Of a stretch of DNA of 64,000 nt, positions 20,770-31,275 are shown piece by piece. The stretch lies in NCBI GenBank assembly GCA_000729835.1, contig JFHB01000001.1, forward strand, positions 372,001-436,000, given 5' to 3'. Every line of letters starts with the position of its first letter. The stretch's first letter is position 1. Made by a program: the position numbers and the translations under genes. The DNA is from Atkinsonella hypoxylon (Eukaryota > Ascomycota > Sordariomycetes > Hypocreales > Clavicipitaceae). Under the pieces are notes generated by a model. The model was not told where the DNA came from and did no database searches. It was given only the letters and a program-made list of their open reading frames with translations.

Positions 20770-23700
20770 TCAGTGGCTTCTATTCCACGCATCGTGCATT
20801 CCCCAATCGAACCCCTGCCGCTGCTGAGCCTGAGACAGATGATCATTGGGTTGATGGCCATCAGCCCCTTGCCATTGGTGCCCTGGATGGTGGGAGCTGT
20901 GTGCCTGATGTGCTTGCTGCTGGTACCCGGACCTATTGTTTTGCCCCAACATCTGTCCACGGTTCTCAGACCACGCGTGGCTTGGTGCCGTCGCGGACTG
21001 ATACCCACCAGCCATGGTCATGGCTGTTGTGCTCCCGTTATCAAACTGATATGAAGGGTAGATAGATTTGCCCATCGCTTGTTGGTACAAATACGGTTTG
21101 TACCCAATTTTACTCGATGGGTCAGTCGAGACATCCGTTGTGTTGTCTGCTGTGAGTCGATTCAACATCTGTCCAGTGACTGACATGCGCTCGGATAAAT
21201 AGTTCATGTTGCTATTGTTGGTGGGTTCGGGGGGAGTTTGGAAGGCACTGCTTGCCCTCTGAGGAACCGAGGCGGCTCCTCCATGACTCCCTGCAGACTT
21301 GGACCGTGGATCATGCATTGGTTGGAACGGCGACTTGTTATTCGTTGGTATTTGGTGAACGGCATGATGGTGCATCTTTGCCCCTGAATTGGGCGTATAT
21401 CGCCTATGATTCGTCACGGCATGTGCGAGAAGTTGAGCGTCCTGCATCTGGCTGCTGTGCGTGGCCGCCGCAACCTGATCGGGGCTTTGCGTCTTGGAAA
21501 CTTGATGTTGTACAGATGGGGATATATGGGATGCGGGTTTCTTTGCAGGAACATTGGTGCTCACATTGGTGCTCTGACCCCATGCTAGAGAGGCAGCGCT
21601 GCTTCGCCTGGAGCCATTCGAAAATTGTCTCGCGTGACTCATTGTGTTGACACTTGTATGCCGTGCAAAGCGTACCTCACGTTCTGGATGTGCCTCCGGA
21701 GTGAGTGCCGGTGCCGGTGCTGGTGCTGGTGTTGGTGCTGGTGCTGGTGCTGGTGCTGGTGCTGGTGCTGGTGCTGGCGCTGGCGCTGGAGCTTCACACA
21801 TCGGATAGTACACTGTACTTTGCGGCAAGGCAAGACCAGTGTTTAACAGTGGCCGTGGCATTTCGACCAGAAGATCGGGCTGAGGATGAGATAGTACTGA
21901 CGTCGACTGGAAATAAGGCAGCTGGGATGGTCGCTCGTGAGCCCCATCAACGGGGTCGGTCAGCGCACTGGAGTCCGTATCCGCCGTGGGAACGTGAGGA
22001 TAGGATGAATACGGCTGTTCTGTGTACTCGCTCATATTTGTCGGTTCCTGGTCTTGCTCCTGGTCCTCTTCGTGCTCTTGCTCTTGCTCTTGCTCTTGCT
22101 CTTGCTCTTGCTCTTGCTCTTGATATTGATCTCGAACTTGATTGGGAACTTGATCCTGATATCGATCTCGAACCTCATCTTGATATTGATCCTGACATTG
22201 ATCTCGAGCTCGAGCTCGATCTTGTTCTTCATTTTGGTACTGATCTTGGACTTGATCTTGCTCGGCTGCATTATCCTGCGCTGGACCGTGCTCATCATGT
22301 GTCTCCGTAAACATCGTGTGATTAACCTCTTCTTCAAAATCTCCATCTACTTCTGCATCAACCTCAGTCACGATAGCAACAGACTTGGACTTCCTGATTC
22401 TCTTCGGCTGCGGCGGATACTTGCAAATATGGCCCGCTATCTGGCACACGACACATGTAGGCCGCTCCTTAGTACACTAAGATGTTGCACGTTAGCTTCG
22501 ATTAGTTGAAAATCCCATCATCACCATCACCAAGTAACATGCAAGCACCATAACATACCTTCACCCTACGACTCTTGCATTGAAAGCAGGCCAGCCTGGA
22601 CTTTCCTAGCGGCCTAGACATTCCCTTTTCTTTGGGCGTTCCTTCTTCAAAGACCAACTGTTTCGTCGTGGTAGAAGTATTCTTGCCTTCATCGCCCACT
22701 GCAGGTGGATCAGTAGTTGGTGGGACAGAGTTTAAATTCTCTCTGTTACTGGGGTGTATGATCTGCAGCCTCTCTGCTCCATAGGTAACGAGCATGTTCA
22801 GCGATTCCTTCTGAAGGTCCGGTGCCTGGTTAGCAAAGATGGCAAGCTGATCAGCAGAGAGGGACGCATGATTGATGCCCGCATCTGCTAACATGCTCAA
22901 AGCTGTATCCATCCGACGCTTGGCCTCCTCTGGCGACACATTGAGAGCCAATGCCGTGGATGCCGGACGCGTTTCAGCCTCTACTGACGGAGCCGCCTGT
23001 ACAGCAGCATCTTCATTTTGCTCGCTATTATGAACGGTTACCTGCTGAAGCTGAATGACATCAGCATCCTCCAAAGCTCTCCTTGCTTGGTCGGCCAGCG
23101 AGACCTCCTGATCCTTCTTCTCTTTGCCTTTCTTCTGCTTCACTGTGCCGTCTCGTATAGCTGCTTCCTTGACCTCCTTCCTCTGGGCCCGACGCCGGAC
23201 CCTTCTCCTCTCTTTTGCGGCTTCTTCTTGGGCCTTCCTGGCAGCTTGGGCAACAACCGTTTTACTGGGCTTCTGAGGTCCAATCATAGGAGGTGGTTTC
23301 ATGAATTCCGCATGCTCAGCAACGGTTTTGTGCAATGGCATATGATCATATTTTACGATAATTTTGCGCTCCTTTCTCGGGAATGAGACGGTGATCCGTC
23401 CTCTGCAATCGAATGCCGGGCGGCTAGATAGTACAGGATCTGGATCCTTCTTGCTATAGTCTCCGATGATCGAAGTGACCTTGCCTTCATTCTTGCTCTT
23501 CCACACGGCGGTTGAACCAGCGCAGAGAAAGGTAAAAACCCATCCACTCGGCGCCATCTCCGAATGATGAGCCACCCACGAACTCGAATCTGCTGCACCT
23601 GCCGCTTGGGCGATTAATTCGGCGATGCTGCGCTGGGGCGCCGGATTTGAGCTGAGCTGAGATCTCAGCAATTCAAGACCGGTGTAAACGCGTGGTTGAA

Positions 23701-23986
23701 TCCCAGTCCCCATGTCCGCCTCCATTGGCACGGTGCCCACAAGCGAGGGATCGACGTTTCGCGTATCATCGTCATGTCTTTGTGGTTGCGGTGAGGGGAT
23801 GTCGAACGTCGCCGTTGCCGCTACATCTAGTGTTATGTACACTCGTTCGACTCGAGTTTCGGAAGTCTTCTCCGTCACAGTTTTTCGGAGCCGTTGCTCG
23901 AGTTCGGCCACAGACGCGCAGGCGCCTTCATCTGGTGTTGATTTATCTTGAGCTCCAAAGTTGAAGCTGGCTATGAAGTCTGCCAT
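20770..23986 (-). CDS. Large Zn(II)2Cys6 protein with internal zinc cluster, 2 exons, 1044 aa
   Basis: Exons are 23986-22559 and 22476-20770; the 82-nt intron (GTATGT, branch GCTAACG, TTAG) interrupts the zinc cluster exactly. The joined motif has Cys at residues 467, 470, 477, 484, 487 and 494, a canonical C-x2-C-x6-C-x6-C-x2-C-x6-C fungal DNA-binding cluster followed by basic QPKRIRKSK. Unusually it sits mid-protein. The N-terminal half has an ordered segment around residues 130-230 with C155, C194, H215 and H219, then a very basic helix (about 245-300). The C-terminal half is low complexity: Gln/Asp/Glu repeats, an Ala-Pro array, then Ser/Gln-rich sequence. No fungal_trans domain is visible. 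It is probably a nuclear transcription regulator; target unknown. Confidence 0.85.
21700..21790. repeat. Coding microsatellite, Ala-Pro array
   Basis: A GGTGCT hexanucleotide array on the plus strand encodes about fourteen Ala-Pro dipeptides, with two Thr-Pro variants, on the minus strand inside the Zn2Cys6 gene. It should be length-variable between strains. Confidence 0.9.
22069..22265. repeat. Coding repeat, Gln/Asp/Glu-rich tract
   Basis: CTTGCT-type units encode a pure Glu-Gln run (22074-22120), flanked by more diverged Asp-Gln-Tyr and Asp-Arg units to about 22265. All of it lies within the C-terminal half of the Zn2Cys6 protein. It is probably disordered and length-variable. Confidence 0.85.
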
Positions 23987-25071
23987 TGGGGCGCGGCCAA
24001 AGAGACTATATGAGCCACCTCTCGTTCTACCGACTGAAGGATTCTTCTCATAACGTGCGATCCTGTTTATCCGGTAGCATGCGGTATTGGAAAGCCCATG
24101 AGCGGTAGGGAAATGCGCTGTTTAATTTCGCGGCGGAAATGTGGAAGGCGCGATAGATGGGGATTTGGCGATGGTGGGCTTGGGCTTGAGCCGCGACTGA
24201 CAACCTGCTGGAGGTTAGTAATGATAATTCGATTGTGGCTGGCGATGTGGCTGGCTATGGTGGAGACTGAACAACTCGGACCGACTCTCTTGTAAATCGG
24301 GAAATTGCTAGGACTTCCATATTCCAGCTCATTAATCTCCATAAGAACCGCCAAGAGGCTCCGGTCAATTAGGCGGCAGAATAAGAGGCACTTCTTTTAT
24401 AAAACTAAACTACCGAGTTACGAAGAGGTACATCCCACCAACTCAAGGGGAGTGCCACGGGGCACTCAATGTGGGGGAAAAGTCACTGGTGCTTATTGCT
24501 TATTCGATCAATGACGGTTCTAAACCTATAAAAGGATACGGTATTGGGCCTGCCTGCATGATTGACCCTCCCATCCTCTTTCTCATCATCTCGCGCACCA
24601 CCCGGATATTTTGGTCAGGTCTCGGTGATAGTTGCCATTCTACAAGGCCCTGTAACACACCGAGGTACATTTTTCTCTCGTCATAATTTTAGACGCTCTA
24701 CCAGAGGTCTATCAGAGCTTCCATCAGAGCTTGGTGAGACTTGCCTAAGAAAATATATGTTACAATGGCTTTTCAAGTAGTCATTATCACCGAGCTCTTA
24801 CCAAAATTTCAGGGGTGGCGCGATGTAGCTAACGTGAACTACATCACTGTAATCGCGGATTTGACGGAACAATCGAATTGCGGGGAAGTGCTTGTGCCAT
24901 CATTCCCTCATCAGCTCGTGGCACGATCCTCTCATTATTGACACAAGACTTCATACTATAAATGCTGAGAGACCCTACCGAACCAAACAGTTTCCCGCCA
25001 GAAATATGTTGACATGAAACGGCAGCGTCGCCCATAAGTCGGGTCGGAATGCGGCCGTACTCATCGGTCCT
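23987..25071. other. Spacer between the Zn2Cys6 gene and Ku70
   Basis: This 1.1 kb contains the promoter of the Zn2Cys6 gene on its left and the 3' end of Ku70 on its right. An 8-bp-class hairpin (GAGTGCC...GGGCACTC) occurs around 24449-24468. The sequence from about 24300 to 24800 has no coding signal. No gene is supported. Confidence 0.55.
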
Positions 25072-27115
25072 TCATGAATTTTCATCAACCCACACTTCTA
25101 TCTTTTCAGCAAGTTCTGTCTTTCTCCCTGCTGTACTGATGCCTTTGGATCCGGCAACATCTTTCAGCTGAGCCACTGTCATTTTCATAATCGCCCCGCT
25201 TTCGATTGCCTTTTTGAGCTCTGCCATTGACATGGACGACGGGTTTGAATTCTCTGGCGCCGTACGTCTCTGCTTCGTCGGTCGATCAGACCCATCACTA
25301 TCCATCTCACGCTTCAGCTCATTTGTTGCCGAAACGGACTTCGCATCCTCCTCCAGCTTGCCCGACCAGTCCTCCAAGTAGCCACCGGCTCGCTTGCTAA
25401 TAGCTTTAGTCTTGGGCGCGGTTGCGTCGGCCGGCTCTTCTGGTACTTCTTCTTCCAGTGCCAGAGCCTTGAGGATTCGGTAATGCCATTGTAATGCTGG
25501 GTTGGGGTATTTCATCGGATTGTACATAGCTTTGGGTAATTGCAGCTGCTGAATAATCGTTCGCATCTTGGTGGTTAGTTCGTCTGTGGTTCTAATGTTT
25601 CTCAACGGTGTTTTGATCTCCCGTAAATCATCTGCAAAGGGAAGTGGGTATAACCACAACCCGGCAGGCAGATATGGCGTCCCAGAATCTTCGTCCGTAC
25701 GTTCTTTGGATGGGATAACTGCAGCCAGCAAAGGTTGCGCATTCTTGCGAACAATGCACCACGCGAGGCCAATTTTGTCATCTTTGGTGAGTTTCTGCCA
25801 TAGTGCAGCAAAGACACGTGAGGAACCAACATAATCTTCCTCGCTTGGGAATATAAAAGTAGACTTTTTCACACTGGCCCACATGGGCAAAAGTTTGCGG
25901 GACTTGAAGCCGATGATTCGAATGATAGGGGATCCGAAATCTCTCAAAATCTTCTGCTCTTCAGGTGTAAAGTAGACATACTCGCCTCCAAATTTGTACG
26001 CCTTTTTTGTTTCACCTCTCTCTACGGTTCTGGTGCTGTCCTCAGCCAGTCTTGTCGTTTCGCCAGTGGCTATCTGCGGTGTTTCTCCATCAAGCCAAAT
26101 GTAGCAAGTTCTTGCTGGTGTTTGTCGATGCAGAATATTGTATCCCTTCACTGAAATGTGCAGCCCAGGGGCAATCTCAAATGGCAGGTTAGAGAACAAT
26201 GCCCTTTTCGGCGTTTGTTTTGAGTTGATGTTTGAGATCAAAGAGCTGAGCAATGATAGCCCATCGCCCGACTTGGATATTGACACAGCCGTGTGGTTTG
26301 CTTCAGCAACTGGATCGTGGTACACGATATCCTGAGCAAATTAGCAGCATACTCCAGAGCCAAATTGTTCGACTGTGTGGCTTACATCGTAAAACTTGGA
26401 TAGCTCAAATGTGGATTCTTTGTGAGTAATTGGAAATACATCAATTGTGATTCCAAGATCGTATAAGTCCTTCGCTCGAACCGCGGCCGCAGAAGCCGCT
26501 GCTTTGTCTGCTGGGTGTGGGTTGTCATTATCAGTAATGATGAAAAGTCGTCGGCTGCCAAAATTGGCAGCCTTTGTTGTGAATATCTGATTTGCACAAA
26601 AAAGCACATTCGACATGATTGCGGGTTCTTTAGAGGGTCTTAGAATTTCGTCTTCATCTTCCCCCTCTTCCACAAGGGACTTCAATCGCTTGACGTCTTC
26701 AGCAGCTGGGACGTCAAGATCCATGAATAGGTAACAATTAGGGTAGCCCAATCCGCCACGGCCACTTGCATCATTGTAAAACTTGGTTTTCTCTGTGCCA
26801 AAAAGGAGAATACCCATCATATCCTTGGGATTAGAAATGATGCGTTGCTCCATTAAATGATAGGCGCACTTCAAAGCAGCTTCAAGGGGACTGTCTTGGT
26901 CCGCCTTCTTTGAGCTGGACGGTAGTGGCGACTTCATCATTGAATCGCTAACATCAACTGCCATTAATATGGCATCTTTCTGAGCCTTGTAGCTCTGCTT
27001 TATGTCAGTTAAAGCATAATCAACGAGACATCATCGTAGTTCCTACCGTCTCATCAAGCTCTTCATCACCGTCATCTTCATCCTCGTGCCTCCAATCTTG
27101 ATTATTTTCTGCCAT
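25072..27115 (-). CDS. ku70: Ku70 DNA end-binding protein, 3 exons, 645 aa
   Basis: Ku70 pairs with Ku80 to bind broken DNA ends and start non-homologous end joining; it also acts at telomeres. Exons are 27115-27047, 26994-26386 and 26331-25072; introns of 52 and 54 nt keep frame (joins DET/SYKAQKDAI and KFYD/DIVYHDPV). The product has an acidic N-terminal tail, a von Willebrand-like domain beginning AILMAVDVSDSM (about residues 30-225), the Ku beta-barrel core (about 260-480), and a C-terminal SAP domain (about 610-645, with MTVAQLKDVAGSKGISTAGR). The length is normal for fungal Ku70. It diverges from ferrochelatase across 473 bp. Confidence 0.95.
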
Positions 27116-27588
27116 TTTACTGAGTGGCCGCTCCTCTTTCCAATGAACAAGTCAAGACTACCAAGATAGGAAAAAGAGTATTTGACGCCGGATTGTTGAT
27201 AAGGAAGGGTGTATTGCCTCAATTCCATTCATGGATTTGTGGGTCTCAATTTCTCCCAGCTCTAGGCAAACGCGCAATCAGAGGCTCCACCCTCGCGCTT
27301 GAAGTCGCGTGATCACGTGGATCATGACCAGCAAATTACCTGCATTGCCATTGGTCAATGCACTTGCTGTTAGGAGGAACCTGAGAACAGGTGATGAGTA
27401 GGCCAACAACTGGTATTGCAATAACGGCACGCCTTCCGAGCTACCGAATCTCTTACATCATGATAGCCCGATCCCCATGGCCGTAATGTGCGCGAAGCAT
27501 CGGCTCTTCTAACAACTTACACCTTTTGGATTCTGCAAACCCTGTCCACGGCTGGAGATATCAGCCATTGAGACTCAAGTCAGATGTC
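27116..27588. promoter_or_regulatory. Shared Ku70/ferrochelatase promoter region
   Basis: This 473-bp region separates the two start codons. At 27310-27324 a near-palindrome (TGATCACGTGGATCA) centres on the E-box CACGTG (27314-27319). A CCAAT box lies on the minus strand at 27350-27354. In fungi, CCAAT-binding complex and HapX control haem and iron genes, so the CCAAT box could serve ferrochelatase; this is inference from one short site. Confidence 0.5.
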
Positions 27589-28910
27589 ATGTCGTCCCGA
27601 GTCTCTACCCAGCGCCTTTTACAGGGCGTATCAAGAAATACTTCATCTGGAACAGTCTTGTCTCTGCTTGCGCATCGGAGTCGCCACCTCGCGACGTCCG
27701 TCCGGCCTGTTACCCAAGATGCCACAAGATCCAGAGGCCCGACCGCTATGGTGTTTCTCAATATGGGCGGCCCGTCAACGACTAATGAGGTCGGCGACTT
27801 TCTGAGTCGTCTGTTTGTAAGTCTGCGCTCAACTGTCAAGGACGTAATTCGCCCTGTTCGTCTAACGCATACAATCTGCAGTCAGACGGTGATTTGATTC
27901 CTCTCGGTCGACTTCAGGGGTACATCGGCCCGCTCCTCTCGAGGCGAAGAACACCCATGATTCAGAAGCAATATGCCGCTATTGGGGGAGGTTCTCCCAT
28001 CAGGAAATGGTCTGAATATCAGTGTGCGGAAATGTGCAAGATCTTGGACAAGATTTCGCCAGAGACAGCCCCCCACAAGCCTTATGTGGCTTTCAGATAT
28101 GCCGATCCATTAACAGAGGAGATGTATCACAAGCTCTTCGCTGATGGTTTTGGTAATGGAAAGGGTGGTCGCGCCGTCGCTTTCACGCAGTATCCTCAAT
28201 ATTCATGCTCGACGACGGGAAGCAGCTTAAATGAGCTATGGAAATGGAGACACAGGCTGGAGAACAAGAAGGCTGGTGAGACTGGGTCTGGAACGATCAC
28301 TTGGAGTGTCATTGACAGGTGGCCAGCACATGCCGGTCTGGTTGAAGCTTTTGCTCAAAATATCGAGGCGAAGCTTGCTGAGTATCCAAGAGAGCGCCGC
28401 GGAGATGTGGTTCTCCTATTTTCTGCGCATAGTCTGCCCATGTCTGTCGTCAACAGAGGTGACCCTTACCCTGCCGAGGTTGCTGCAACTGTTTATGCCG
28501 TCATGCAGCGGTTGAAGTTTTCCAATCCTTACCGTCTTTGTTGGCAGTCGCAGGTTGGCCCGTCAGCCTGGCTTGGACCTCAGACCGCCACCACTGTTGA
28601 GCAGTATGTTGCCAAGGGTCAAAAAGACTTGGTATTGATCCCTATTGCGTTCACCTCTGACCATATCGAAACTCTGTACGAGCTGGATCATGAGGTCATT
28701 GGCGAGAGCGGGCATACGGACACCATTAAGCGGGCAGGCAGTCTCAACGGCAGCCCGGTGTTCATTGAGGCTCTGGCCGATATTGCGAAGAAGCATCTGG
28801 ACAGCAACGTAGCCTGCTCTAAGCAACTGGGTCTGCGTTGCCCGGGCTGCAAAAGTGAAAGATGCGCGGAAACCAAGAAGTTCTTTGCTGGACAACAAGC
28901 GAATTTGTAA
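27589..28910 (+). CDS. hem15: Ferrochelatase, mitochondrial, 2 exons, 418 aa
   Basis: Ferrochelatase inserts ferrous iron into protoporphyrin IX, the last step of haem synthesis, on the matrix side of the inner mitochondrial membrane. Exons are 27589-27816 and 27882-28910; the 65-nt intron (GTAAGT, CTAACG, CAG) joins SRLF to SDGDLIPLGRLQ. A basic Ser/Arg-rich presequence (about residues 1-48) precedes the core PTAMVFLNMGGP. Catalytic-region motifs are present: LFSAHSLPMSVVNRGDPYP (active-site His) and FTSDHIETLYELDHE. Four cysteines fit the [2Fe-2S] ligands of animal and fission-yeast enzymes: one in QYSCSTTG and three in RCPGCKSERC (C-x2-C-x4-C). I chose the ATG at 27589, the first in frame. 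Confidence 0.96.
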
Positions 28911-29009
28911 CCCGAGTTGATCGGTCATGGTCCTTGGGTGTGACGGCAGGGTATCACAGCATGGAAATTAGCGGTGTTTCATCCTTCTTTAGAGATGGTG
29001 CTGGCCGCC

Positions 29010-29040
29010 GCATACCGCAAAATAGTTCCTTGCGGTATGC
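29010..29040. terminator. Perfect 11-bp hairpin downstream of ferrochelatase
   Basis: GCATACCGCAA and TTGCGGTATGC pair perfectly around a 9-nt loop, and a flanking GCCGCC/GGCGG pair extends the stem. It starts 100 nt after the ferrochelatase stop, so it probably lies in the 3' untranslated region. Whether it acts in 3' end formation, stability or regulation cannot be told. Confidence 0.5.
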
Positions 29041-30645
29041 TTGGTGGCGGTATTGGCTTGTTTAGTCCATCTGAAAACACATTGCCTCTCGATCAGCCAT
29101 CTGTGTGGGTGTTTATTTGCATTTGCCTGTGAATTTGTTGTGAGCTACTTATGTCTGCAGGAGCCTTCCTTTCTTTCCATATTGGGGACGTACACTATTG
29201 TTGTAAATCCGATTCACGCTCGCAACAATGAATGTTCTGCTTCACTTCAATAGGTCATGTCGATTGCTACTCCTACATGGCATCTTAATTATAAAATCCC
29301 CAATCTGCCAAGATCATTGCAGCCGTGCTTTATTATCTCCAATGCTAGCTAACCCGTGTTCGAACCTACCCTGTATGATGGATGGTTGTCACGGCACGAT
29401 TGAACGGATCAGGTTCGAACGCTGCAATTGATGTGGATTGACTACGAACAACGAAGATGAAGGAGAGAGAAAACAAGCGCAACTAACTATTGTGCGCCCA
29501 CGAGGGCACGATATCCTCCCCATCACGTGCGCGACCGTGGCACACCATGGTACGTGTTGAATGTCGCTGTTCGCGAGGCGATTAGAAGGCACCTTCCCCA
29601 TTTATTTTGCCTTCGTCACTTCAACATAGACATTCCGCGGCGCGGATACCAGCGATTATCATTAAAAGGGGCTGAACAAGGGAAGGTGACGGCTGCGTAA
29701 CACTGCAGGAAACGAAACACCAGGCACCACTAAAGCGGATGTGCATCTCCTCCTCCACGAAGTAGAAGAGCTGCCAATTCGACAGAGGAACACGAGATGG
29801 TGCATGACGCTTCGTATGGTGACGTCTGTCGGTTCAAGGGGCTACAATGTGAGCGGCAGCTTGCAGGAGCAGCTGCGCCGGCAAGCAAGCAATCATGGCA
29901 TTAATGGCATTAGCAAGCGCCACATGAGTGAGAACCTCACTCATTGAAATATCCATCCCGGAAGCCCACATGACGCTTCGAATACTCCGTACTAGCTTAT
30001 CAACTCGCGCATCTTGAGTTAGTCTACTTAGGTATGCACAGACACTTTTTAGATGGTGATAATATTATTTCCATTAGCTCCCGGTACAATGTGCCAGAGC
30101 ACAGGTTAGCACGTGTTCTTAGCGTGTCCTTCATGAGAGAAAAAAAAAAAAAGCCTCGAAATCTTTGTTGGGGCCTGCGGGTCGATGGCAAGAGAGCTCA
30201 AAGCTCATTAGCCCACACGTAACTTCAAGCTCGGGTGGAAGCTCCCTAGTTCTGTATTAAGCGCCTCTCAATGTGGCGCATCGGGAGTTTGAAAGGCGAA
30301 AAGAAAAGCGCCCGAGGAAAAAATGGCATGCTAAATAAAGTAAGACTGCAAATTGCTCGTCAGCGTGGGTGATTTGTGTCATGTGTTGTCAGGTGTTGTC
30401 AGGTGTTGTCCAGCCCGAACCCATGTTTCGTTCACAGTTTCAAATCCTATGTGTTTTCAGTTGATTGGGTTGGAGTACTTTCTCACAGACACACGGAGTA
30501 CAAGGTGGTCGAACATGCGACAACACAGACCTAGCAGACTGACGGTCCAACGACGAAAGGATGAGGGCAGAGACGAAAAAGAAGAACCGCTGGAGAGCAT
30601 TCTAAGACCGGCGCGTGTTACGACCAAGACTTTGGTTTGGATCGC

Positions 30646-30665
30646 GACGTGACGTGACGTGACGT
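30646..30665. repeat. (GACGT)4 tandem array
   Basis: Four perfect GACGT units create three overlapping TGACGT half-sites, the core bound by ATF/CREB-type bZIP factors. No nearby promoter is obvious, so function is uncertain. Confidence 0.8.
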
Positions 30666-30954
30666 GATGGTCTAAGCCCAACACGGTCGACGTCGAATGG
30701 GGGATGAGACTAACTCCGTATAACTATAGTTTTCCCATGTCACTCCTCATTGAGTCTGGTGTGTGAACAAACATTGAAGCTTTCCCAACTTTCACGAGCT
30801 GGTGCAGCTGGCCCTGGACGGTGTCTGGTGCCGTCCACCAACCCCCGAACAAAATCCACCGAGAGCTTCATCTACCAGACTGGGCCTCGGATTGGCAGAT
30901 TGGGATCTGCAACTAGCCCCTTTGGGCGTAGCCGAGCACAAACCCCTTTTCACA

Positions 30955-31275
30955 GAACACGCAGCAGCAAGTATTTTTGCGGGGATTTGACTAGTAATGT
31001 CTCTTGTACTAGGTGGTAAGATCCCCTACTAGTAAAGCCCCTAGCTGTAGCACCCTCTGTAATCTAGGAGCTATGTTGACTAAAGTATTTATTAATTAAA
31101 GCTTCTTTATTCAATAGTATAAGCTATAATTACTACTATAATTTTTCTTATATATTTAATGAAGTTCTTATAAATTAGGCCTTTAACAAACGCAACCTCT
31201 ACTGGATTGTCCCCACAATCTAAGTTATAGGCCCCGCTATTCTTCTCCTCTAGGTTTAGTTGCTGCTGCGTGTTC
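30955..31275. mobile_element. AT-rich MITE-like element with 16-bp inverted termini
   Basis: GAACACGCAGCAGCAA at 30955-30970 is matched exactly in inverse orientation at 31260-31275. The 289 bp between them are strongly AT-rich (about 31030-31200) and hold no reading frame. This looks like a small non-autonomous transposon remnant, perhaps altered by repeat-induced mutation. A third, imperfect copy of the terminus (TTGCTGCGTGTTTAG) follows at about 31284-31299. No clear target-site duplication was seen. Confidence 0.5.

Noticed and set aside
21705..22509. Plus-strand frames of Leu/Val/Ala repeats
   Set aside because: They are the reverse reading of the Ala-Pro and Glu-Gln coding repeats of the Zn2Cys6 gene.
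29340..29420. Two TTCGAAC words that resemble tRNA T-loops
   Set aside because: Neither has a complementary 5-bp stem or an A box at the right distance; they form only a 10-bp inverted repeat.
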